Positions 1 through 6,109 of a DNA stretch of 7,138 nucleotides are shown here, piece after piece. A model generated the notes under the pieces. That model was not told where the DNA came from and did no database searches. It worked only from the letters and a program-made list of their open reading frames with translations. The position numbers and the translations under genes are program-made. The DNA is from DASYQV01 sp036005125. Its GTDB lineage: Bacteria; Acidobacteriota; Vicinamibacteria; Vicinamibacterales; UBA2999. Location: assembly GCA_036005125.1 (NCBI GenBank), contig DASYQV010000285.1:1-7138 (forward strand). Direction: 5' to 3'. Each line of letters starts with the position of its first letter. The first letter of the stretch is position 1.

Positions 1-141
1 CATCGCGAGCAGCGGCGTGTGGCCGGGCAGGATGCCCATGTAGCCTTCGGCCGCGGGGACCTGCACCTCGTCCACCTCGTCACGCACCAACAACTGGTCG
101 GGCGTAACGATCTCGAGCGTCAGCTTTGTGGGTATCGCCAT
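1..141 (-). CDS. atpC: ATP synthase F1 subunit epsilon, partial (first 47 codons)
   Basis: Epsilon is part of the central stalk of F1, binding gamma and the c-ring, and it inhibits ATP hydrolysis in many bacteria. Only the N-terminal 47 residues are inside the window; the gene runs off the left edge with its last visible codon ATG (Met) at 1-3. The visible protein starts MAIPTKLTLEIVTPD and contains the family hallmark GILPGHTPLLA near residues 36-46, part of the N-terminal beta-sandwich. The ATG at 139-141 is chosen because the family normally begins only a few residues before the first beta strand. No good Shine-Dalgarno sequence is visible upstream. The gene follows atpD after an 82-bp spacer with two tandem hairpins, so its expression may be tuned separately from atpD; that is inference. 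Confidence 0.95.
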   Translation of the reverse strand, partial: MAIPTKLTLEIVTPDQLLVRDEVDEVQVPAAEGYMGILPGHTPLLAM

Positions 142-223
142 AGCGACTCAGTAGATCTGTTTCGCCGCATCTTTAGATGCGGCACTCGCCGGGTCTGAAG
201 ACCCGGCCTACGTACAGAGGCCT
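142..223. repeat. atpD-atpC spacer with two tandem perfect hairpins
   Basis: This 82-bp spacer holds two adjacent inverted repeats. One is at 164-183 (arms GCCGCATCT and AGATGCGGC, loop TT) and the other at 188-207 (arms GCCGGGTCT and AGACCCGGC, loop GA). They are separated by 4 bp. Both share the pattern GCCGnnTCT/AGAnnCGGC, so they look like two versions of one element. The second is followed by CTACGT. Read on the minus strand this gives ACGTAGGCCGGGTC, which also occurs at 5989-6002. Neither hairpin is followed by a T-run on the transcribed strand, so they do not look like intrinsic terminators. The proximal hairpin ends 22 nt before the atpC start. Confidence 0.85.
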
Positions 224-1690
224 TCAGGTTCTCATGGCCTTCGCCTTCTCGACGGCCTCCTCGATCATTCCGACCATGTAGAAAGCCTGCTCCGGCAGCT
301 CGTCGTGCTTGCCCTCGACGATTTCCTTGAAGCCACGGACGGTATCCGCGATCGGCACGTACTTACCCTTGAAGCCGGTGAACTGCTCGGCCACGAAGAA
401 CGGCTGTGAGAGGAACCGCTGGATCTTGCGCGCGCGGGCAACCGTCAGCTTGTCCTCTTCGGACAGCTCGTCGATCCCGAGGATCGCGATGATGTCCTGC
501 AGGTCCTTGTATCGCTGCAGGATCTGCTTCACCGAGCGGGCCACCTGGTAATGCTCCTCCCCGAGCACGCGCGGGTCGAGAATGCGCGACGTGGACGCGA
601 GCGGATCGACTGCAGGATAGATACCGAGCTCTACGATCTGACGCGAGAGGTTTGTTGTCGCGTCGAGGTGCGCGAAGGTGGTCGCCGGCGCGGGGTCGGT
701 GTAGTCGTCGGCAGGAACGTAGATGGCTTGAACCGACGTAATCGATCCCCGCTTGGTTGACGTGATCCGTTCCTGCAGCTCGCCCATCTCGGTCAGGAGC
801 GTCGGCTGGTAACCGACCGCCGACGGCATGCGCCCGAGCAGCGCGGACACCTCGGAACCGGCCTGGGTGAAGCGGAAGATGTTGTCGATGAACAGGAGGA
901 CGTCCTTGCCCTCGCCGTCGCGGAAATACTCGGCCACAGTGAGCGCGGACAGTCCCACGCGCAGGCGCGCGCCGGGCGGCTCCGTCATCTGCCCGTAGAC
1001 GAGCGCCGCGCGCGACTTCGACGGGTCCTTGGTGTCGATGACTCCCGACTCCTGAAACTCGAGCCAGAGGTCGTTGCCCTCACGGGTGCGTTCCCCCACC
1101 CCGCCGAACACGGACACGCCGCCGTGCTTCAGCGCGATGTTGTGGATCAGCTCCATGATGATGACCGTCTTGCCGACGCCGGCGCCGCCGAACAACCCGA
1201 TCTTGCCGCCCTGCAGGTACGGCTCGAGCAGATCGACAACCTTGATGCCCGTTTCGAACATCTTCAACTCGGTCGACTGCTGCTCGAGCGTCGGCGCGGC
1301 GCGGTGGATGGGCCAGTGTTCCCGCGCCTGTACCGGACGATCCGGAAAGTCCACGGGCTCGCCGAGCACGTTGAGCACGCGGCCGAGCGTCTCGGGGCCG
1401 ACCGGCACCGAGATCGGCCCGCCCGTGTCAATCACCGTCATCCCGCGCTGCATCCCGTCAGTCGGTTTCATCGCGACCGCGCGCACGCGGTTTTCGCCCA
1501 GATGCTGCTCCACCTCCGCGATGACATCGACCTTCGCGGCTCCCTCGCGGCCGCCCGCGCCGTCGGAGACGATGCGCACGGCGTTATAGATTGCAGGGAG
1601 CCCACTGGGAAACTCGATGTCCACGACGGGGCCGATGATCTGAACGACCCTGCCCTTGCCCGCCGCTGTTGCGTTCGCTGCCTGCGCCAT
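224..1690 (-). CDS. atpD: ATP synthase F1 subunit beta (catalytic)
   Basis: Beta carries the three catalytic nucleotide sites of F1 and makes ATP from ADP and phosphate at the cytoplasmic face of the membrane. The 488-residue product has the N-terminal beta-barrel (about 12-85), the Walker A loop GGAGVGKT at 168-175, the GERTREGND motif at 199-207 with the expected catalytic Glu200, and Walker B DVLLFIDN at 263-270. The alpha/beta signature PAVDPLASTS lies at 359-368 and the DELSEED-type motif at 407-413, here with exactly that sequence. No key residue is missing. Length is slightly above the usual 460-480 because of a short Ala-rich N-terminal extension and a small Gly-rich loop near residues 43-52. 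The ATG at 1688-1690 follows atpG by 47 bp; the upstream purine-rich stretch GAGGAAAGAG is a weak, rather distant ribosome site. Stop is TGA. Confidence 0.98.
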   Translation of the reverse strand: MAQAANATAAGKGRVVQIIGPVVDIEFPSGLPAIYNAVRIVSDGAGGREGAAKVDVIAEVEQHLGENRVRAVAMKPTDGMQRGMTVIDTGGPISVPVGPETLGRVLNVLGEPVDFPDRPVQAREHWPIHRAAPTLEQQSTELKMFETGIKVVDLLEPYLQGGKIGLFGGAGVGKTVIIMELIHNIALKHGGVSVFGGVGERTREGNDLWLEFQESGVIDTKDPSKSRAALVYGQMTEPPGARLRVGLSALTVAEYFRDGEGKDVLLFIDNIFRFTQAGSEVSALLGRMPSAVGYQPTLLTEMGELQERITSTKRGSITSVQAIYVPADDYTDPAPATTFAHLDATTNLSRQIVELGIYPAVDPLASTSRILDPRVLGEEHYQVARSVKQILQRYKDLQDIIAILGIDELSEEDKLTVARARKIQRFLSQPFFVAEQFTGFKGKYVPIADTVRGFKEIVEGKHDELPEQAFYMVGMIEEAVEKAKAMRT

Positions 1691-1710
1691 GTGGCTGTCT
1701 CTTTCCTCAT

Positions 1711-1730
1711 CGCGGGCGGAAAGACCCGCG
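1711..1730. repeat. Small inverted repeat in the atpG-atpD spacer
   Basis: Arms CGCGGG (1711-1716) and CCCGCG (1725-1730) form a 6-bp GC stem with an 8-nt loop in the 47-bp spacer between atpG and atpD. On the minus strand it contains GGGTCTT, the same core as the larger hairpin at 188-207, so it could be a decayed relative. It has no following T-run. Its 3' arm ends 20 nt before the atpD ATG. Confidence 0.5.
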
Positions 1731-1737
1731 CATACGT

Positions 1738-2637
1738 TTACCGTGACGCCCCCGACACCACCTCGATGATCTCGCGCGTGATACCGGCCTGACGCACTTT
1801 GTTCATGTAGAGCGTCAGGTTGTCGATCATTTCCGCCGAGTTCCGCGTCGCGGCGTCCATCGCCGTCATCCGCGCCGCATGTTCGGCCGCCACCGACTCG
1901 AGGAGCGCCCGATACGCCTGCACCTGCACATGCCGTGGGAGCAGCCCGCGGAAGATTTCCTCGGGCGACGGCTCGTAGAGGTAATCCACCGTCGGGCCGG
2001 CGTCACCAGGAGGCTTCGGCGCGTCTGGCCTCGCTTGATCGGCCGGAGCCTCGAGCCGGGGAATCGGAAGGAGCCGTTCCACGACGACGCGCTGCGACAT
2101 GACCGTCTTGAACTCGTTGTAGACCAGGTAGACGCTCGACACGCGCTCCGACGTGAACTCCTCGATTGCCATGTCGGCAATCTCCACCGCGTCGGCAAAC
2201 GTCAGCTTCTGGTAGATGTTCACCGCTTCGTATCGCACGTCGAAAGCGCGGCGCCGGAAAAAGTCGCGTCCTTTTCGTCCAATCAGCGCCAGCGCGACCT
2301 CGCGTCCGGGCCCCCGCGCAGCGATGAACTGGCTCGCGGCCTTGATGACGTTCGAGTTGAAGCTGCCGCACAGCCCCCGGTCCGCGGTGATGACGATGAG
2401 CAGCGAGCGCCCCTGCCCTTCGTCGGGGATCCGCAGGAGGGGATGCGCCGATTGGTCGACACGCGTGACCAGACCGTTCAGCACCGCGAGCATCCGCTGC
2501 GCGAACGGCCGCGCGCCGACGACGCGCTCCTGCGATCTCCGGAGGCGCGAGGCGGCAATCATCTTCATCGCCTTCGTGATCTGCTGCGTCGACTTGACGG
2601 CGCGGATACGGCGGCGGATATCGATCAGAGAAGGCAT
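1738..2637 (-). CDS. atpG: ATP synthase F1 subunit gamma
   Basis: Gamma is the rotating central shaft of F1 that couples c-ring rotation to catalysis in the alpha3beta3 head. The 299-residue product begins with the family N-terminal helix (MPSLIDIRRRI, then KSTQQITKAMKMIAASRLRR to residue 34). It has the conserved ITADRGLCGSFN core at 83-94 and ends with the gamma signature ITREIIEVVSGA at 286-297, the second long helix of the coiled-coil shaft. A Pro/Ala-rich linker at about 195-216 makes it a little longer than E. coli gamma (287 residues); this is a known variable region. The ATG at 2635-2637 is fixed by the conserved N-terminus. No Shine-Dalgarno sequence is visible; the preceding bases are the 3' arm of a large inverted repeat that could fold in the mRNA. 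Stop is TAA. Confidence 0.97.
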   Translation of the reverse strand: MPSLIDIRRRIRAVKSTQQITKAMKMIAASRLRRSQERVVGARPFAQRMLAVLNGLVTRVDQSAHPLLRIPDEGQGRSLLIVITADRGLCGSFNSNVIKAASQFIAARGPGREVALALIGRKGRDFFRRRAFDVRYEAVNIYQKLTFADAVEIADMAIEEFTSERVSSVYLVYNEFKTVMSQRVVVERLLPIPRLEAPADQARPDAPKPPGDAGPTVDYLYEPSPEEIFRGLLPRHVQVQAYRALLESVAAEHAARMTAMDAATRNSAEMIDNLTLYMNKVRQAGITREIIEVVSGASR

Positions 2638-2644
2638 ATAAGGC

Positions 2645-2721
2645 GATTCTCGATTCTTGATTCTCGATTCGTGATTCAGGACTTTTGAGAATCATGAATC
2701 ATGAATCATGAATCATGAATC
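2645..2721. repeat. Inverted heptad array in the atpA-atpG spacer (long imperfect hairpin)
   Basis: Five heptads with core GATTC start at 2645, 2652, 2659, 2666 and 2673 (variable last two bases). After an 11-base interval (2678-2688), five cores GAATC start at 2689, 2696, 2703, 2710 and 2717, with the first four followed by AT. Because GAATC is the reverse complement of GATTC, the two halves form 33-nt arms. On the atp mRNA all 25 core positions pair, and each 2-nt linker adds one U-A or U-G pair, giving 29 of 33 paired positions around an 11-nt loop. The array fills nearly the whole 85-bp spacer, begins one base after the atpA stop, and ends 7 nt before the atpG ATG. Confidence 0.9.
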
Positions 2722-2722
2722 G

Positions 2723-4255
2723 TCAGGCGACGGCCGCCTGTTTGAGCGACGCGCCGAACGGGTCGCCGAATTCCTTGAGCACGTTATTCATCGTCGCCTT
2801 CATCCCATCGTCGAGAATCTTCTTCTCGGCAATGGTGGTGAGCACAGCCGGGTGCCGGCTCTCGAGGAACCGGTACAGCTCTTGTTCGTAGCGGCTCACC
2901 TCCTCGACGGGAACAGGATCGAGAAAGCCATTGGTTGCCGCGTAGATGATCGTCACCTGCTTTTCGACCGGCAACGGCTCGTACTGCGGCTGCTTCAGCA
3001 CCTCGACGAGCCGCCGGCCGCGATTGAGCTGCGCCTGCGTCATCTTATCGAGATCCGATCCGAACTGCGCGAACGCCGCGAGCTCGCGGTACTGCGCGAG
3101 ATCGAGCCGCAACGACCCGGCGACCTGCCGCATCGCCCTGATTTGCGCCGACCCGCCGACGCGCGAGACCGAGTTCCCGACGTTGATCGCGGGACGAACG
3201 CCCTGATGGAAGAGGTCCGTCTCGAGGAAGATCTGTCCGTCCGTAATCGAGATCACGTTGGTCGGGATGTACGCGGAGAGGTCGCCCGCCTGCGTCTCGA
3301 TGATGGGCAGCGCCGTCAGCGACCCGCCCTGCAGCTCGTTGCGCAGCTTCGCGGCGCGCTCGAGCAGCCGCGAGTGCAGGTAGAACACGTCGCCCGGGTA
3401 CGCCTCGCGGCCGGGCGGCCGGCGAAGGAGCAGCGAGATCTCACGATACGCCTGCGCGTGTTTCGAGAGGTCGTCGTACACGCAGAGCGCGTGACGCCCG
3501 CTGTCGCGGAAGTACTCCCCGATGGCACACGCCGCGTAGGGGCTGATGTAGAGCATCGGCGCGGGGTCCGACGCGGCGGCCGCCACAACAATGGTGTAGC
3601 TCATCGAGTCGTACTCTTCCAGCGTCCGCAAAACCTGCGCGACCGTCGACTGCTTCTGGCCGATGGCGTTGTAGATGCAGATAACGCCCGTCCCCTTCTG
3701 ATTGATGATGGTGTCGATCGCGACGGCCGTCTTGCCGGTCTGCCGGTCGCCGATGATCAGCTCGCGCTGACCGCGACCGATGGGCACCATGCTGTCGATC
3801 GCCTTGAGCCCGGTCTGCAGCGGCTCCTTGACCGGCTGCCGATCGACGACCCCAGGCGCGAGACGCTCGATCGGCAGGACCTGCTTGGTCAGGATGGGAC
3901 CCTTGCCGTCGATCGGCTGCCCGAGCGCGTTCACAACGCGGCCGAGCATCTCCTCGCCAACTGGCACCGAGATGATGCGGGCGGTGCGCTTGACCTGATC
4001 GCCCTCTTTAATCTCTTTGTACTCGCCCAGCAGCACGACGCCGACGCTTTCTTCCTCGAGATTCAGCGCAATGCCGAACACGCCGTGCGGGAACTCGAGC
4101 ATCTCGCCGGCCATGGCGCGCTCGACGCCGTGCACGCGCGCGATGCCGTCGCCAACGGAAATGACGCTGCCCACCTCCGCAACGTCGACGTCCACGGCGT
4201 AGCTGCTGATCTGGTCCCGGAGGATCTTGGAGATTTCTTCGCCTCTGATATCCAT
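2723..4255 (-). CDS. atpA: ATP synthase F1 subunit alpha
   Basis: Alpha forms the non-catalytic nucleotide-binding partners of beta in the alpha3beta3 head and supplies the arginine finger to the catalytic sites. The 510-residue product starts MDIRGEEISKILRDQI, a typical alpha N-terminal helix that contacts delta. The Walker A motif GDRQTGKT is at 169-176, the same numbering as in E. coli. The signature PAINVGNSVS is at 355-364, followed by Arg365, the expected arginine finger. The open frame extends 16 codons upstream to 4303, but the ATG at 4253-4255 is preferred: it matches the family start, avoids a 38-bp overlap with atpH, and is preceded by AAGGA with 7-nt spacing. That ribosome site overlaps the TAA stop of atpH, suggesting translational coupling. 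The stop is TGA, one base before the heptad array. Confidence 0.98.
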   Translation of the reverse strand: MDIRGEEISKILRDQISSYAVDVDVAEVGSVISVGDGIARVHGVERAMAGEMLEFPHGVFGIALNLEEESVGVVLLGEYKEIKEGDQVKRTARIISVPVGEEMLGRVVNALGQPIDGKGPILTKQVLPIERLAPGVVDRQPVKEPLQTGLKAIDSMVPIGRGQRELIIGDRQTGKTAVAIDTIINQKGTGVICIYNAIGQKQSTVAQVLRTLEEYDSMSYTIVVAAAASDPAPMLYISPYAACAIGEYFRDSGRHALCVYDDLSKHAQAYREISLLLRRPPGREAYPGDVFYLHSRLLERAAKLRNELQGGSLTALPIIETQAGDLSAYIPTNVISITDGQIFLETDLFHQGVRPAINVGNSVSRVGGSAQIRAMRQVAGSLRLDLAQYRELAAFAQFGSDLDKMTQAQLNRGRRLVEVLKQPQYEPLPVEKQVTIIYAATNGFLDPVPVEEVSRYEQELYRFLESRHPAVLTTIAEKKILDDGMKATMNNVLKEFGDPFGASLKQAAVA

Positions 4256-4265
4256 TTGTTGATCC

Positions 4266-4811
4266 TTACGCTTGCTCGACCAGCTTCGATTTGATCCGCG
4301 CAAGCTGGGTGGCCACGCTGCCGTCGTAGACCGTGCTCCCGATTCGCGCGACGACGCCGCCGATGATTGACGGATCGACCTTCGCGCTCATCGTCACTCG
4401 ACGGCCGGTAAGCTCTGCCAACCGTTGCTGCAACTGCGCCGCTCGATCCTCGGGCAGCGAGACGGCCGTGCGGACCTCCGCGCGAACGACCTGCAGATGG
4501 TCCATCAGCCGATCGCGGTACGCGGCGAGGAGATCGGGCAGAAGCTCCAGCCGATCGCGCTCGGCAAGCAGCACCATGAGCTTCCCGACCGGCCGCGACG
4601 GTTGGAGGCGGGCGACGAGCTGCTGCATGACGCCGCGTTTGGCGGTCACCGGTACCGCGGGATTCAACATCGCCTTGCGCAATTCCTCGTGCCGCTCGAA
4701 GAGGTCCACAAGGGACGCGAGCTCCTGCTCCGCCTGCTCGGGGTTCCCTTCCTGGATCATGACGTCGAGCAGTGCTTTGGCGTAGCGGGAGGCGGACGCG
4801 CGGTTGGTCAT
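4266..4811 (-). CDS. atpH: ATP synthase F1 subunit delta
   Basis: Delta (OSCP-like) sits on top of F1 and ties the alpha N-termini to the b-subunit peripheral stalk. The 181-residue product has the expected length. The N-terminal helical domain spans about 3-105 and contains SRYAKALLDV near residues 8-17 and NPAVP at 50-54. The C-terminal part contains VDPSIIGGVVARIGSTVYDGSV at 145-166, which matches the OSCP/delta signature region. The ATG at 4809-4811 gives a family-like start (MTNRASASRYA); the purine stretch GAGGA is very close to it, so the ribosome site is imperfect. It follows atpF by 34 bp and precedes atpA by 10 bp, and its TAA stop forms part of the atpA ribosome site. Confidence 0.96.
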   Translation of the reverse strand: MTNRASASRYAKALLDVMIQEGNPEQAEQELASLVDLFERHEELRKAMLNPAVPVTAKRGVMQQLVARLQPSRPVGKLMVLLAERDRLELLPDLLAAYRDRLMDHLQVVRAEVRTAVSLPEDRAAQLQQRLAELTGRRVTMSAKVDPSIIGGVVARIGSTVYDGSVATQLARIKSKLVEQA

Positions 4812-4845
4812 GTCCTCGTTTCTCGCGGGAGTCGGACGACCGTGC

Positions 4846-5475
4846 CTACTTTTTTACCTGCTGGAGATATCGCTCGACCAGCCGTCCCTGATCAGCAGGG
4901 GTGATGTCTTTCTTGATCCGTTCAGTGGCGAGCCCGACCGCCAGGTTCGATGCATGCTCGACGAGCTCGCGCTGCGCGATGCGGAGCTGCAGATCGATCT
5001 CCCGTCGCGTCTGCTCGAGCAGACGCTCCCGCTCGGCTGCCGCGGCCTGCTCGATCCGCAGCTCCTCGGCGGCAATCTCCTGCTGGCCGCGGGTGCGAAG
5101 CAGGTCGAGCTCGCCCGGCAAGGACGCCATCTTCCTCTCCAGCTCCGCCAGCTGCGCTTCGGCGGCGGCCTTCGTCTCGGTCGCGGTGATGAGGTCGGTC
5201 CTGATCTGCGTCTTCCGATCGACGAGATAGGTCGCGATGGGCGCTTTCAAGAAGTAATAGAGCACGCCGATGAGCACGGCAAAGTTGAAGGCGCGCGAAA
5301 TCGGGCCCCAGATCGTTTCCCCGTGATGCTCGCCTTCCGTGTGGGCTGCTTCCGGTGCCGCGTGGCCGGGTTCCGAAGCTGCGTGCGGCGGCTGTGCGGA
5401 TCCGTACGCTACATCCGCGACGACCACCGCCAGCGCGGCGCACACCACGAGCGCCTGAAAAAGCGTGCGTAGCAC
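4846..5475 (-). CDS. atpF: ATP synthase F0 subunit b with predicted N-terminal signal peptide
   Basis: Subunit b is the peripheral stalk that holds delta and F1 against rotation. From the GTG at 5473-5475 the product is 209 residues. It has a hydrophobic N-terminus at about 8-24 (LVVCAALAVV and onward) resembling a signal peptide with possible cleavage near residues 25-28. A Pro/Ala/His/Glu-rich stretch follows at 29-53 with five histidines, then a membrane segment at about 62-78 (FAVLIGVLYYFL), then a long charged Ala/Glu/Arg coiled coil to about 180, and a delta-binding C-terminus. An in-frame GTG at 5512-5514 would add 13 residues and has a weak AGG upstream. Those codons are rich in AGA/CGA and A- or T-ending, unlike the rest of the gene, so the shorter start is preferred. 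The open frame reaches 5817, but that part only overlaps the preceding b gene. Known b subunits of deltaproteobacteria have a similar signal-peptide layout. Confidence 0.88.
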   Translation of the reverse strand: MLRTLFQALVVCAALAVVVADVAYGSAQPPHAASEPGHAAPEAAHTEGEHHGETIWGPISRAFNFAVLIGVLYYFLKAPIATYLVDRKTQIRTDLITATETKAAAEAQLAELERKMASLPGELDLLRTRGQQEIAAEELRIEQAAAAERERLLEQTRREIDLQLRIAQRELVEHASNLAVGLATERIKKDITPADQGRLVERYLQQVKK

Positions 5476-5521
5476 GAGTGGAGTGTATCTTCGTCGTCTG
5501 CTGATTGCGTCCACGGCGAGC

Positions 5522-5947
5522 CTATGACGCTTTCCGGCCGAGCACGCGCTCGACGATAGCGGCAGCAAGCGTGGTTGCCTCCTGCTCGAGCCGCGTGCGT
5601 GCCTGCGCGGCCTGCATCCGGACACGTTCGGTTGCCTCGTGGATTGCAGCCTCGGCCTCGGCGCGCGTGCGCGTAAGCAGTTCGCTTCTCCGCTCGAGCG
5701 CCTGGCGGCGCTTCTCGTCCATCTCGCGATAAATTTCGGCCCGGGCCGCCTGCGTCTTCGCTTCGAACTCCGCAGTCGCCGCCCGCGCTCTGGCAGATGC
5801 CGTCTCGGCGAGCCCACGTGCGGCCTTCACGGCTCCCTCCCGCTCACCCATTACGCGCAGCAACGGTCTGAGGATGAGCCGGTCGAGGCACAGTCCCGTG
5901 AGAAGCACGAAGAAGATTACCCAGAAGACCGTCAGGTCCGGGTTCAC
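5522..5947 (-). CDS. ATP synthase F0 subunit b (b'-like)
   Basis: This is the first of two adjacent b-type genes, so the peripheral stalk is probably a b/b' heterodimer. The 141-residue product starts MNPDLTVFWVIFFVLLTG: one membrane helix at about 6-24 placed right at the N-terminus, then a basic turn (DRLILRPLLRVMGERE) and a long Ala/Arg/Glu-rich coiled coil from about 35 to 135. It lacks the long N-terminal extension of the next gene and is shorter than a full-length E. coli b (156 residues). The start is GTG at 5945-5947, supported by a strong Shine-Dalgarno GGAGG (5953-5957) with 5-nt spacing and by the family-like N-terminus. Stop is TAG. Whether it should be called b or b' cannot be decided from sequence alone. 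Confidence 0.93.
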   Translation of the reverse strand: MNPDLTVFWVIFFVLLTGLCLDRLILRPLLRVMGEREGAVKAARGLAETASARARAATAEFEAKTQAARAEIYREMDEKRRQALERRSELLTRTRAEAEAAIHEATERVRMQAAQARTRLEQEATTLAAAIVERVLGRKAS

Positions 5948-5952
5948 GCAGG

Positions 5953-5957
5953 CCTCC
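5953..5957 (-). promoter_or_regulatory. Shine-Dalgarno site of the first b-type atp gene
   Basis: GGAGG on the minus strand, 5 nt before the GTG at 5947. It is the best ribosome site in the window and decides the GTG start. Confidence 0.8.
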
Positions 5958-5960
5958 GTG

Positions 5961-5988
5961 GAAAGTACAAAACAACTTTTTATATCAC
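5961..5988 (-). promoter_or_regulatory. AT-rich leader; possible atp operon promoter
   Basis: This 28-bp stretch is strikingly AT-rich for the window and lies just upstream of the atpF' ribosome site. On the minus strand it contains TATAAA (5979-5984), which would serve as a -10 box. No TTGACA-like -35 box is found 16-18 bp upstream, where the hairpin repeat lies. The 162-bp distance from selD favours a separate promoter, but the exact elements are a guess. Confidence 0.3.
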
Positions 5989-6013
5989 ACGTAGGCCGGG
6001 TCCTTGGACCGGC
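5989..6013 (+). repeat. Degenerate copy of the GTAGGCCGGGTC hairpin repeat
   Basis: ACGTAGGCCGGGTC at 5989-6002 is identical over 14 bases to the minus-strand sequence at 200-213. The inverted repeat here has arms GCCGGGTCC (5995-6003) and GGACCGGC (6006-6013), with one base missing from the second arm compared with a perfect palindrome. Two copies in opposite orientation, both in atp spacers, indicate a dispersed palindromic repeat family. Confidence 0.7.
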
Positions 6014-6041
6014 AGGCTTCGGGCTTCAGGCTTCCGGCTTC
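6014..6041 (+). repeat. Four tandem 7-bp units, NGGCTTC
   Basis: Four consecutive heptads of the form NGGCTTC (first bases A, G, A, C) abut the hairpin repeat in the selD-atpF' spacer. The remaining spacer, 6042-6109, between this array and the selD stop, holds nothing I can name. Confidence 0.8.
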
Positions 6042-6109
6042 AGGAAGAGCTCGCTGAGTGCTTTCCCGTAGTCTGGAGTCCGTGGCCCGGAGCCGCTTGA
6101 TCTTTTGGG

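Noticed and set aside
164..207. Intrinsic terminator between atpD and atpC
   Set aside because: No T-run follows either hairpin on the transcribed strand, and atpC continues directly downstream on the same strand.
2645..2721. CRISPR array
   Set aside because: Units are 7 bp, contiguous and without spacers, with inversion of orientation. This is a short tandem/inverted repeat.
2708..4294. 528-codon open frame on the plus strand across atpA
   Set aside because: It is antisense to a fully conserved atpA in a GC-rich genome, where antisense frames often stay open. Its product is Arg/Asp/Leu-rich with no recognisable domain.
4256..4303. Upstream start for atpA at 4303
   Set aside because: It would overlap atpH by 38 bp and add 16 residues unlike the family. 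The ATG at 4255 has a good ribosome site and the conserved start.
4804..5472. Plus-strand 222-codon open frame opposite atpF
   Set aside because: It is a shadow of the Ala/Glu/Arg-rich coiled-coil coding sequence, with no independent start signal or domain.
5476..5817. Long N-terminal extension of the second b subunit
   Set aside because: It overlaps the first b gene almost fully, and its translation is Arg/Pro/Ser-rich out-of-frame sequence.
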